A stretch of DNA of 64,000 nt from Ptiloglossa arizonensis (taxonomy: Eukaryota; Arthropoda; Insecta; Hymenoptera; Colletidae), in assembly GCF_051014685.1 (NCBI RefSeq), contig NC_135059.1, positions 7,750,001 through 7,814,000 on the forward strand, read 5' to 3'. How positions within the stretch are numbered: position 1 is the stretch's first letter; each line of letters opens with the position of its first letter. A model generated the notes under the pieces. That model was given only the letters and a program-made list of their open reading frames with translations. It was not told where the DNA came from and made no database searches. Positions 47,577 through 59,299 of this stretch are shown piece by piece. Position numbers and translations under genes: made by a program.

Positions 47577-47716
47577 TTTATAAAGACAGAGCGTTACGAT
47601 GATTACACACAGCGGAAAAGATACTTCGTGTTTTTAAATTGTTCCATTTCGAAACGCTTTTAGAAACTGTGGTACGTCTCTTACGGAGTTACTCGACGAA
47701 ATCTCTTTCGAAGAAG
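47577..47716. repeat. flank shared with the MITE at 6169-6309
   Basis: GACAGAGCGTTACGATGATT, CACACAGCGGAAAAGATACT and GAGTTACTCGACGAAATCTC match 6310-6447 with scattered changes and a small deletion. The duplication therefore includes the MITE plus about 140 bp of flank. Confidence 0.75.
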
Positions 47717-49060
47717 TGGTAGAAAACTCGACCAGAGGGGAGAAAAACGGGCCGAAGATTAAGGTCGCGGAGTTTCCGGAGCGCGAAATAGGTCGTGCTC
47801 GACGATCACCATTTCTCGACCGACGACGTACGGAACAAACTGTTTGAAGTTCCCTCGAAAACGATTTCGAAACGATCTTCCCACAGAACCGAGCGAGGAT
47901 TTCCTGTTTCGCTCGCAGAAATAATTGCAAACTTCCCAAGGCGATACTCGGCGACGAGCGTCGCGTGCCTTTGGATACGAGACTCTTCGACACCAGATTC
48001 AACAAACGATTCTTAATCAATTTTCCAAAACGACGATACTTCGAACGAAAATATTCTTCAAGTATCATAATCATCCAATACGATGAATCAATTTTGATTA
48101 AATTTCCCGATGAAATTTAAATTCCATGACACGTTCTCCGAAGACGTATCTTTTTCTACTCTACACGCGTGAAATTACCTTCAAGCTCGCCCAATCAAAG
48201 AAATACTATTTTTCTTATTATTATATTCGATATACCCTAAAATATTTCCCTCCGAACCAGACGAAAGTTCAACACCGTCTAAAACTATCGTATCGCGATT
48301 AATGCGATGGAAGAAACACATTACATCGAAAATTGTACAATTACCAAAGGAGTACACTTGTAAAACTCCAAAATTTTCCATGTTTCCAAATTTCTAAATT
48401 ATCCTCCGGTGTCTAGAAATCCTACCACTTAAAAAATGGGGGGGAAAATGAGTGAAACGAATTCCCCTCGCGTCTATTGAGCTCGTGGGTAGGGTTTCGT
48501 CCTCTCGTTTCTCAATGGTACGTGCAGCTCCGTTGCAGATGCAACGCGACGACCGAGAATGTGCACGCCTCTTTTATTGCACCACGGTATCGCCGATACA
48601 CGCTCCCGGCCAATTCCAAACCGTTCGAGGTTTCGGGACGCGATAAGGGAAGGATGCTTTTTTCGTTACGGGGAGCCACGTTCGCGTAGCAAAAGGTTTT
48701 TGCTTCGTCGAGCAAAACTGATACCGTGGAATCGAAAGTTCTACGCTCGTTTCGCCCGTTGATCGACATTACGAGCCAATTCCGCGGTTGCATCACGGCA
48801 TCGTTTGCATGTTATTAGATCGCACCGGGAGTTAGTTCCGTCTATCGGTTGAACGTGAAATTTTTCGAAATACCTTGCACGCGGAATCGAAATCCGCGAT
48901 TGCACTCCTATGCGTCGTTGCAACCACGCGCTCGAAACGACAGTTTCAACGTTTCTTAATCCGTTCGATGCATGAAACTCGCGTGTACGATTTTCTCGAT
49001 TTTAGTTTGCAGAATGACGCGATTGCCGTACAAAATGAAAACAGGGTACTCGAAAACAAT
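47717..49060. other. gene-free stretch
   Basis: AT-rich, with a CpG-richer block at about 48450-48800. Open frames on both strands there have no supporting signals. Confidence 0.35.
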
Positions 49061-49313
49061 TATTGGGTTGTTCGGGAAGTGATTTCGTTTTTCAAAATGG
49101 AGAATGTATAATTTAATTGAATGTTTGTACACTCGAAAAATATCGTGCTTCACCAATTTTCACCTAATGATATTTTTTGAAATTTTACTCCGAAAGTATC
49201 AATTTACTCCGGAATATATAATTCAATAAAATGTTTATACACTGTAAAGAATTCGTGATTCATTTTCACCGGGAAAAAAAAAATTAAATCACTTTCCGAA
49301 CACTCCGATGCAT
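49061..49313. mobile_element. mariner-like MITE, about 250 bp, internally rearranged
   Basis: Left end TATTGGGTTGTTCGGGAAGT with a normal core. Then GAAATTTTACTCCGAAAGTA and a second core (TATAATTCAATAAAATGTTT) lead to AAATCACTTTCCGAACACTC. The sequence GGAAATTTTACTCCGGAAGT occurs again just outside the right end, so part of the flank was copied into the element or two copies merged. Confidence 0.65.
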
Positions 49314-50368
49314 ATTTTTGGAAATTTTACTCCGGAAGTACTCGCGACGCGAGGATTGGTCATGAAAAGGGGGTCAGGAGAGACCCGGATCGAATTTTCC
49401 AACTCAATATTATTTACCTTTTTGAGAACAATAGGAGTTTGCTCTTCTCGAGAACGATCGTTTCGCGAAACGATGCTGTCGGCGTACGAGATACAAATGG
49501 AGTACTCGAAGAAACGATGATTTATTTAATCACAGAAAAATTTAACAAGTTTTACTACTCGCATACTCGAACGATGTGAAACGTTACGCGAACGGATTGT
49601 ATTTTTCGATCGTTGATAAGAATTTGTAATCCATAGCGAAAATTGTAGATTTTCTACTCAGTATTCAAAGACCCGCTTCGGTGCAAACTGCACAAATCGA
49701 TGCAACTGCACACCGCTCGAAATCGGTGCATCTTCGGCTGGGATTTTCAATAATTCGCGAAGAAACGTTTATTACAGCAGCGTCTCCTTGGAAACTGTAA
49801 GATTTCTACCTTGTGTGTATTATTTTGTACCGAACAAGGACAGAGGACTTATGCAGCGAGCTAATAATAATGCTACATCGTCGTACGACCCTTCGGCTGC
49901 AAAAAATATGCGCATACGTTGCGGGCAAACTGTTGCCCCAGTTTTTATGCGTTGCTCAAAGTAATTGCAGAATCGCACACTCGAATGACTTCATCGTTCA
50001 GGAAGGAATACGAAACTCTGACCACTTCCTTGACGAATTCTCTACGTTGCTCTAACCGAGTTCTCTTATATCGATTTTTACGTATTCGAACAACACGTTT
50101 GAAAATTCTCGCTTCAAATTTTACGCTACTCCTTTTGATACTTCCCTCCTGATTATTTCAGTCTCCAAGTATTCGCTTGTTTATTCGACGACTATGTTGC
50201 CCCAGTTAACGCGGACGCGGTGCTCGAACGGTTTAAATATTCAAACATTTTGCACAGCATCGAGGTACTCGAAACTACACGCTCGAATTTACGAAAATCT
50301 AACGAGAAAGAAATTCGTGGATGGAAAAATTGTATTCTGCGAATACAGTATTCTTTGCTACAAGAAAG
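49314..50368. other. gene-free stretch
   Basis: No exon or repeat supported. Confidence 0.35.
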
Positions 50369-50575
50369 AAGCCTCGAGAACATTTTTTTAGTCGTAAAAT
50401 TAATCTGGAATGGAATAATTTTATCTCTACAAGAACGTGATATTTCAATTCCAATTTCAATTCCAAACTACCAAGTTTTCCCGGATTATAATAGTACACT
50501 GAATTAAGTGATAACCTAACGATCGAAATCGAATAACCTGAGTTAAGGATCTCCTCTCGAGTCCAAAGGGTTAAC
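50369..50575. repeat. dispersed repeat, copy 3 of 3
   Basis: AGCCTCGAGAACATTTTTTT, GAACGTGATATTTCAATTCC, CCAAGTTTTCCCGGATTATA and GATCTCCTCTCGAGTCCAAA, with an extra insertion of about 30 bp before the last block compared with the other copies. Confidence 0.65.
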
Positions 50576-50924
50576 ATTTCGAACGGAGCCCTATCGAAGA
50601 GGCTCCTCGTTTCGAGAGAAACTCGGAAAATTCGTAAAATTCGTCAATTATCGCGAATCGAGACAAGAGCGATCGATTCATCGAACGAACTAAACGCGAC
50701 CACTTTTGTCGACCGTGAAACATACGCTCCGTTATAAGTCACCGGACACTTGCTTACCGGCTTGAAAAATGCAAATTGAAATACAAATACGATTTTCTAC
50801 GGCGCTCGTATTACCTTGCGGGAACATTAACGGGGAACGTTACGAGAAGGTTGGAATTAAATTATTCTGGAAATACTAATAGAGTATACCTTTCAACGTT
50901 TATTATTCTCTTTCTGTACGTGTG

Positions 50925-51305
50925 TATTAGGTTGTTCGGAAAGTCGTTTCGTTTTTCTTTTTTTTTTTTTGGTGAAAATGAAGCACGATTTTTTTTAAGT
51001 GTGTAAACGTTTTATTAAGTTATATATTCTTCATTTTGGAAGAACATTTTATTCAATTATATATTCTCCACTTTGAAAGAAAATTTTATTCAATTATATA
51101 TTCTCCACTTTGGAAGAACATTTTATTCAATTATATATTCTCCACTTTGGAAAAAAATTTTATTAAATTATATATTCTCCACTTTGCAAGAACATTTCAT
51201 TAAATTATACATTCTCCACTTTTTCAAAGTGTATAAACATTTTATTAAATTACACATTCTCCATTTTCGAAAACTTTCGAGATAACTTTCCGAACAACCC
51301 GATAG
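50925..51305. mobile_element. mariner-like MITE expanded by an internal 37-bp tandem array
   Basis: Ends TATTAGGTTGTTCGGAAAGT and ACTTTCCGAACAACCCGATA. The interior has at least five copies of a 37-bp unit (TTTTATTCAATTATATATTC then TCCACTTTGGAAGAAC) at about 51047, 51084, 51121, 51158 and 51195. The element is about 381 bp instead of about 140 bp. Confidence 0.85.
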
Positions 51306-54300
51306 ATATTTTCTCAAAGAATCGATGTCAATTTCTTCGCTTCGATATAAACAGAGCGATGGAAAGTCTATCGAGAAACTTCTCCAAAACTGTTAATAAA
51401 ACCCCGAACCGTTCAAACCGTTCGTTCGAACTTTGTCACCAGCGCTAGCTTCTCGAGTACAATACTCAGGATACAAGTTACGTTTCGTTACGAGACGAAG
51501 CATCGTCGAGCGTTGGTTTCGTTTCGTAACATCGTCTCCTTCTTATTTTGTATTTACAAAATGCACCGTGAGTCACGTACACGAGTGCATGTCGCTGCAC
51601 GCGTAAAAAGAATACCTATCGCGAGTCGTTCGGCCGTTCTACATTTTACGAGCGAGATTTGCAACGGATCGCGATTAATCGGCACGCAAACGTGTCGTTC
51701 CTAAGGAAGTAAAAGCAATAACGATTCTCGTGGCCATTGACGAAACGAACGGGCCACGATGGGTCCCTTCCTTGCTCTCTCTCTCTCTCTCACATTATCG
51801 GACCACCCAGAATTTCTTTTGACAATGCCGCGCTGCGTTTGCTTCGATCCCGTCGCACTCTACTGACGAACGATGCCATAAGCGATTCGAGTGCCGCTAC
51901 ATCGTGGTCTCTAAGCTGGAGAAAAGAGGAAACGCGCTCCGCATATTTTTCACCGACCGACCACGTATTCGAGCGTGTCGCCCGTTCCACGTACTTACGA
52001 AATTATTATTGTCGTTTCGCAGACACGATTAAACGCTCCCCGATTACCTACGCTGCTCCGAATACTACCTGCTATGTGTGTGCGTAGAAAAATAAATGAT
52101 CTTTCGCCAAAACTTTCAGCCAGCTTTGGAAAAAAAGCATACGTGGGAAATTTTTAATCTTCTACGAATTTCGAAACGACGAAGAATGAAAGACGAAGAA
52201 TTTTAACGAATTTCGAAACGACGACGAATAAAAGACGAACAATTTGAAACTTCGAGTACGCAAATATTACCGAAGAAACGAATCCGCGCAGAGATAGGTG
52301 AATTTTTGCCTTTTACCAAGGATTTTCGAAAGGAGGAACAAGAGACGAACGACTTTGGATCCGTGACTCGTCGAATAGGAATCAGAATTTGAATTTTAAA
52401 GTGAAACGTTCCACGAAGAAACTCTTTAGCGTAAAGTTCCAGTACGCAAATTACCGATGCGTGAAATTTCTATCCGTACAAATATGCGTACCATATACCC
52501 ACTCGTCTTACGAGTGTTGACGAACAAGAGATAAACAACTTTGGATAAAAATTAAAAAATTAAAAAATTTCGTCTAATCGAATGAAATTCTACCTATATC
52601 GAATCCGTAGTTGCATCGAAAATGTCGTCGAGAAACGATTAAGCGTATCCTTGGTCGGCCGAGCTCACGTTGAGTAATCAAAATTACCTACTAACTTATT
52701 CACGAGTAACTCTGGGAACTCTCCTTTCTTTTCCCGAGAAACGCGCTAAAATTGAAATGAAATGCTGTTACGAAGTCGCCGTTGGTAAAAGTATGCCAAC
52801 GGAATAACAATTAGATTCGTTTCGATTCCGATACGAGATCCTTCTGCGACGGAGAAACTAGTCGAGTGAATTAATTATAATTAAATCCCGTACGAAAGAG
52901 AAAAATGGATCTCGTATGGTCGATAACTGGAGCTGCGACACCGTGGTACGTCAACGAAACCGTGTTGCACGTTTAACGCGAGAATAATTGCACCGGTCAC
53001 GCAATGCTGTAACTTACCCCGATTTTTGTATTCCCAGTACCCCGTTTAATGTGTACCGTCGCTGGACGCGTCCACAACGCGCACGAAACTTGGGCGAAAA
53101 AATCAGCCGACGAGGATAGATCGTTTCTTTTGCACGTCGAAGAAACGCGTAACGGTTTGCCCGTATACCAGGTGTCCTGACGAGTTTCGAACGTCACCGG
53201 TTGGGTAGGCTTCTGTCGACCGAAAGAAACAAGCCGACGCAAGTTTTTTATCCAAAGAATCTTTCTCGTACAAAAGGTCGGTCGGAAACGTGGAATAAAC
53301 TTGCAACGTTTGACGCGCCGTGCGCCTCGAGATACAAAATATCAAATATCGGATCGTAATTTCGAGTAAAACTAATACCGATAACGCGTTAATATCTCAA
53401 GACTTTGTCCACGTCGAGGAGACGATACTTCGAGAGAAACGTTACACCGAGGGGATAAGGGAAAATAAAAAATGAAATTAATTACGGAATAAAGTTTGCT
53501 TCGCGCGAGTCTTCGATTCGGCGATGCAGAATGAAAAGAAGTAGCAAGGTGTTAAGTGTACGTATAAGAAACGTTCGCACGGGCAACATTAATGGACGTA
53601 CTTCGAGTTTAACAGTACACTTTAATGCCACGACCGACAGGCTTAGTGGTTCGAGTGGCGTAATCGTTAAACGAGGCACTTGGCATCTTGTCGAAGGTAT
53701 TTCATCGAAGGAGAAAAAAAAGGGGAACGACCAATCTCGTCGCGAGCTATTCGATCGAAACTTTTATCGTTTCGCGGGGACTCGATCGAAAATTGTTTCG
53801 ATATCGGTGAATCTTTCGTTGGAATCGCGAAACGTGATCGTTCGTAACGATGAAATTACGTCCAAGTCGAGTAAACACGAATGTACCACAGAGGTGATCG
53901 AAATTCTCGTTTGGATGAGAAATAAACAATTTGTTATCGCGGAACAAGTATTAGAATTCGACTCGGACGAATAAAAGTTTAACCGCTCGAATAACCGTTC
54001 CGAGTAAATTACCGTACGTTGGTTTTATTCGGCGTCTATTGCTCGAATAAAATTTTATGGGCCATCTGTCGTACCTGTGCGAAACACGCGACGATCGTCG
54101 CGTACTCGATGTGTTCGATAATTGCTTTATTTTCGAAGAAATTTGCCAAAACAACCTCTCGCGTCGCCTCGATATTTTTCTAGATGTTCGATGACCGTTA
54201 CTGGGTACAGAAGCACGCCAATCGCCAAAGAAAAACAAACTATGACGTAGGAGAAACGCAGTTCCCTTTGGCAATCGATAGTCGCTTACGGACGTTAGGA

Positions 54301-54960
54301 ATCTCGACGGAGCTCGATAGAGGCAATCGCGTAAACCTGAGCAAAAACCACAAGCCAGGGAAACATTTTATTCGGAACGAAGGAATTGAAAATTAGTTTT
54401 CAAGGAATCGACACTCTGTACTGGAGTCGAGAAGTGCGAGAACCGACACATTGCGAACGGTGTCTCGATGTACGATTTAAAAAAAAATTGATTTTTCTTA
54501 ATACACGTACGTAACGGTTCGTTGAATTCGAATGAAATGTATAGGTTAAAGAAATTTCTCGATGCGCATTATTTTCCCGTCACGTGCCCTAAAATGTCCG
54601 TCCGCAAAGGGTGAAACGTGAACGTGCAAACACATGGAACTAATATTTCAGAACGATCTCGCCGTGTCCGATTGAAATATTTGCATCGAACTGTCTCGCG
54701 ATCGATTGGACGATTTCATTGTTCCGTAATCTCTTTTGGTCGTTATCTTCGATATTACGAGCCCGAACGAACGAAAGTAATTTAACGGCGAAACAAAATA
54801 ACACGTTGCTCGGAGTAATATCTTAGATAACGTCGCTTCGACGTTGCCCCGATAAAAAAGCACACGGATCGCGACTGACGTACGATACGCGAATTCCACC
54901 TGACTCACCTCTGTTCTTCGGCGAGACTCGATCGAAAGATTTCAAAATTCGAAAGCTCCT
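51306..54960. other. gene-free stretch
   Basis: AT-rich DNA with a short two-copy repeat at about 52157-52240 (CGAATTTCGAAACGACGAMG) and a CT run at 51776-51791. No exon is supported. Minus frames at 52997-53345 look incidental. Confidence 0.4.
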
Positions 54961-56979
54961 TCATGCCACAATCGTCACAGTAGGCCACCAAGAGTCCGGT
55001 TCAAGGCCGATGGTAGCGGCTCGAAGAATAAAACAGGAAACACCGTGTAATGGGTTCCCGTAGGAGGAACCTTCGACAATGACAACCGAACGCGATCGGC
55101 TCTGCGAACGCGAGTTTTTCACGACACTGTGTTTGGTCAGCACTTCGCGCGATAGCTGCTAACGGTCTCCCGGCACAACGTGCTCCCGACACAAACAAAA
55201 GGTGACTGCGGGACCCGAGAGTCCTAGCCGCCTGTTTACGTCCTCGAATTCGACCGCAAGACCCCACCCTCGTGTTATCGAGCCTATCGGTGCACGACAA
55301 GCAGGCAACGTACGTTTTCGGGAATAAGGGATAGCGCGTTGACAGGTCGCCGGGGATACAAGAATAAAAAAAACCCCGTGGAAAGGATGAAACTTGTCAC
55401 GCCGTGTGTGCGTGTGGGTTTCGATGGAGCGTGTTGTTACTCACGTATGCGTGCGTCGTCCTGTTGCTGCCCGGTTCCAGGATCGCCGGCGAGCCCTTTA
55501 CACGAGGATTTCACGATGATCGATCATTCGTCGCGACGACGTCTCACTTTGTAGAATTTAACGGTCAGGGTGTGCCCCGAATTTCCATGCGACCAACGGC
55601 ACCCGTCAAACGTGAACTACTGCCGCCATCTTGACACGAGCGCCCGTAGCGCCGCTCACAGGTCGACCGAGTAAACGCCGCCCGGCCGCGCGGGATTATT
55701 CGAAAGGTGTCGCGATCCGAAACCGCGCGCGAAATTTCAACGATAAAAAAAGAAGTCGCGAAATCGACGATTTCATTTTTTTTTCCTGGCAACATTCTGT
55801 CACGTATAACGTCAGTGTGTAAAATTAATCCAGTTCCAACGGTCATATCGAAAACTCTCGTCACGAATACCCTATTATAAATTCTTTCACAATCGAACGA
55901 ATCTGTCTCGAGGCACGATAGCACTCCATTGCGTCAAACTTTTCAATGCTTGGAAAAATCGTACGTTATTTCTCATATCGAAAAACGATATAAACAAATG
56001 AGGTTAAGTTTCGGAGGTACGGAGAGCAAGATTCGCGTGAGTAATATATTTGAGAATACGGCATATTCCGCGGAATAATTGTCGACGATGCACAGGTGTG
56101 TAAAATTCGTACGCGTATGGTACAATTAGAACGTTCGACGAACGTCCGGAGCAAAAGGAGCCGCGAGTGATCAGGGTTCACGAATATTTTGCGACGTCCC
56201 TGGCTTCGATCGAATCGACGTTTTCGCCAGCGGTAGTAGCAGTCCCTGGGCAGGCAGAATGCAACTGCGTGGTGACACGGAACGACGGACCTAGTTCGCT
56301 AAATTTGGACACACGTGCAGTTTTTGGTACGTAATTGTCGCGAGTGACGCGACTTGTTCGACCAGGCTTGTTTATTTCGTCAGTCGACGCGATCGCGAAA
56401 TGGAACGGAATTCTATTAATCGGATTTTCGACCGACTGCTTTCAGAACACGTGTGGGTCAAACGACCACGTGGGCCGCATGTACCGAGAAACAAGTGCCG
56501 CACATCGTCCGGTGAGTGCATTCAGAAAAACTGTGATATATCTCTACTACCGGGACGAAATGGTTGGTAGAGAATGAAACACCATTTTTGCTGAACGAGA
56601 AATAGTCCAGAGGAAACATTGCCAATCGTTAAATGAACGAATAACTCGCTTCGAAAGCGGTAACCTGCGGGGATGATATTTTGAGGGAAATAAACGTTCG
56701 CAACGGTGCACGTAACCAGTGTTTCTTCCAGAAAGTCCATTTTGATGTATAAAGGATACACGTATTCGAAATATGTAACGATACATATCTATGTATTAGA
56801 TAAAAAAAATGTGATATAGTTTATAGTACTTTACCAATTTATAGAAAATACTTGTAAGTAAATTAGCCAGGAACATGAATTGTTAACGCAAGGACAAGAG
56901 CTGTATCGAAAAAAGACTGATAGCGTAAGGAAATACAAGCAGGAATTCTTATCAGTTCATACAACCGAGGTATAGAGTT
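54961..56979. other. region upstream of OGFOD1, no confirmed gene
   Basis: Contains one suggestive plus frame at 55404-55633 (see findings) that reads like a secretion signal but has no in-frame ATG. The remainder is probably promoter and 5' leader of OGFOD1; no core promoter motif stands out. Confidence 0.4.
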
Positions 56980-58803
56980 ATGGCCCAAGAAGAACCGGAA
57001 TTAAAGAAGCTTAAGCATTCCGTCATCTCGGATCACGTTTATTCGACCAACTTTCAGCAACTTTTTTACGACAATTGGCACAATTACGGCGACATAAAAA
57101 AGGACAATCTCGAAGTTATATCGAAACCTTATAGAATGTGTAAAATTACAAATTTTCTATGCAACGAAGAGTTCATGGACGAAATAAAAAATGAATTGCT
57201 AGACGTCAAAAGTAGAAGAAATAGTATAGATCTTTATCAGTTCGAACAGACCAGCGATCTTGCCAACGTCGACACCAAAAACTTGAAGTTTTTGTACGAA
57301 ACGTTTCAAACGGATCTGGCCACATGGATGGAACGAAACACCAAGATAGAGCTTAATAAGAAAATATCCATGTCTAGTGCTTGTTATTCCGATACGGACT
57401 ATTTGCTTTGTCACGACGACAACATGGGTGATCGAAGAATCGCTTTCATATTGTATCTCTCGAAGAACTGGACCATGGAAGACGGAGGAGCTTTAGATTT
57501 GTTCGACACGGATGAAAACGGATTGCCTAGAAACGTTGTGAGATCGTTGATACCCGAGTACAATTCTCTTGTATTTTTCGAAGTTGTCGACAATTCTTAC
57601 CATCAAGTAGCAGAAATAACTTCGCCGGATAAGTCACGTTGGACCATTAACGGTTGGTTTCACGGACCACTTAGAGAAAATACCAGGCCCCAAAGACCGG
57701 AAGTAGAACCAAGCTACGTAGAACCGACAAAGACCCAAATAGATTTGAATAATTGGATAACAAAGTGCTACCTGTTTCCTGATATCGTTAAGGAGATTCA
57801 GCAAGACGTGGAACAAGAATCGTTTGCGTTTCTATCAAATTTTTTAAGGGAAGACGTTTACGAGAAATTAGCCACAGATCTATCGTCGGCTAGCATTGTT
57901 TGGAAGAAAGTTGGTCCAGCAGACATCCGCAATTACGAGGTAGCGTGCGAGGAAACTCTGCCCGAGCTGCTAAAGCAGTTTTACAACATGTTCAAATCCA
58001 TCTCCATGTTTCAATTATTGAAAGATTACACAGAACTGGATCTCGTGCCGGAGAAAGAAACCATGAACCCCAAAATGATCATAGAGCTGCAGAGGTGGTC
58101 GAAAGGTTGCTACACGTTAATATCCGACAAATCCGCTCTACCCATGAGCGAAAAGAAATCAAGTAGCAACGGATGCATAAATCAAAACGTCGAGGGGCAC
58201 GAGGACTCGTTGGACACACCGAGAACGAGTAAAAACAATAAAGACTGCCAAGAGAAAATGAACAGCGATAACAGAAGCGCGGAGTCGGACTGCGATACTC
58301 TGATGAGCAACAAGGAGGACGAGGACATCGACGAGGACGAGATACTGAAGAAAATATTGAAAGGGAAGTCCCCTCGACCGAAGAAAAAGAATTTGTCTCA
58401 ACAATCGTCCTCGTCGAAACTAGAAAATCTTTCGCCGCAAAAATTAGGTAGGCTTATGGACACCGACGACTCGGACGTATCGGACATCGGGGATTACCTG
58501 TCGGATCCTTTGGATTGTTCTCTCGAATGTTCCGACCAGGAAGAGGACATGGACGATACGAACGCGTCGGAGCAAGGTGCTCTCGATGTGATAATACAAT
58601 TTCATACGAGTCACGTCCCTGAGGAGGACACTATAGACTACGTAGACCCTAAGGAGCAAGAGGGTGCTCTGATTCACGTACCTGCGAAAAACAACCACCT
58701 CTGTCTAGTTTACAAGACGTTGGGCACCTGCCGACTCCAGAAATACGTGAATCACTACTGTACAGATTACTTTTACAATTTGATTTGTACATATTACGAA
58801 TAG
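56980..58803 (+). CDS. OGFOD1: OGFOD1-type ribosomal prolyl hydroxylase (Tpa1/sudestada1 family)
   Basis: OGFOD1 is an Fe(II)/2-oxoglutarate dioxygenase that hydroxylates a proline of ribosomal protein uS12 (RPS23) and affects translation accuracy and stress granules. The 607-residue frame is a single uninterrupted exon. The catalytic set is visible: His145 and Asp147 in CHDDNMGDRR, His208 in NSYHQV, and 2-oxoglutarate-binding Arg220 in KSRWTINGWFHGP; these sit about ten residues earlier than in the human enzyme. The second, non-catalytic double-stranded beta-helix domain starts near residue 255 and finishes with NHYC then NLICTYYE, like the human C-terminus. Between them, about residues 390-525, lies a hydrophilic insert rich in Asp, Glu, Ser and Lys (KEDEDIDEDEILKKILKGK) that makes the protein longer than human OGFOD1 (542). 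The start ATGGCC fits the family N-terminus. The absence of introns is notable; a retrogene is one possibility. Confidence 0.95.
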   Translation: MAQEEPELKKLKHSVISDHVYSTNFQQLFYDNWHNYGDIKKDNLEVISKPYRMCKITNFLCNEEFMDEIKNELLDVKSRRNSIDLYQFEQTSDLANVDTKNLKFLYETFQTDLATWMERNTKIELNKKISMSSACYSDTDYLLCHDDNMGDRRIAFILYLSKNWTMEDGGALDLFDTDENGLPRNVVRSLIPEYNSLVFFEVVDNSYHQVAEITSPDKSRWTINGWFHGPLRENTRPQRPEVEPSYVEPTKTQIDLNNWITKCYLFPDIVKEIQQDVEQESFAFLSNFLREDVYEKLATDLSSASIVWKKVGPADIRNYEVACEETLPELLKQFYNMFKSISMFQLLKDYTELDLVPEKETMNPKMIIELQRWSKGCYTLISDKSALPMSEKKSSSNGCINQNVEGHEDSLDTPRTSKNNKDCQEKMNSDNRSAESDCDTLMSNKEDEDIDEDEILKKILKGKSPRPKKKNLSQQSSSSKLENLSPQKLGRLMDTDDSDVSDIGDYLSDPLDCSLECSDQEEDMDDTNASEQGALDVIIQFHTSHVPEEDTIDYVDPKEQEGALIHVPAKNNHLCLVYKTLGTCRLQKYVNHYCTDYFYNLICTYYE

Positions 58804-58920
58804 TAATTCCACTGGATGTTTTCGCGGAACACGAAACGATCCGCGAACGAGTGGGAATTGTATAATGAATTGCGGATGGAGGCGCGTTCGCCTTTAAAAA
58901 TGTATCATAGTATTCGTATT

Positions 58921-58926
58921 AATAAA
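58921..58926 (+). terminator. AATAAA polyadenylation signal, OGFOD1
   Basis: Canonical hexamer 118 nt after the TAG that ends OGFOD1, in sense orientation. Confidence 0.7.
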
Positions 58927-59093
58927 ATTGTCAGTATTTATCGTCGGATATACCTTGTCCGTTCACTCTTCTACCCGTAGATTCGCATTACGCTAGGGTA
59001 GTTGGTATTCGGGGTCGATCGTTCTAAGGGATAATTAATTAGGATTTATCGTGCTGCTTAAGAAAACCACAGTGCAGAAAACATTCTCAATTA

Positions 59094-59099
59094 TTTATT
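59094..59099 (-). terminator. AATAAA polyadenylation signal, three-exon minus-strand gene
   Basis: Minus-strand hexamer about 200 nt after the TAA at 59302-59300. Together with 58921 it marks two convergent transcripts ending within about 170 bp of each other. Confidence 0.55.
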
Positions 59100-59299
59100 G
59101 GGTGTAGTACAAAATCTCTATCGGCTTACGTTTACGTTACGGGGCTAAATGTTAGGTGATTTATCATGCGTGGATTTGAACGTACTCTGCTACATTTACG
59201 GTGCAAGAGAATTAAGCTCGAGAGAAGATTCAAAAGCGGTCAACACACGTCTCGTTTTAGTCTCGCAGGTATCAAAGAAACAAAATAATAATGTGAAGC

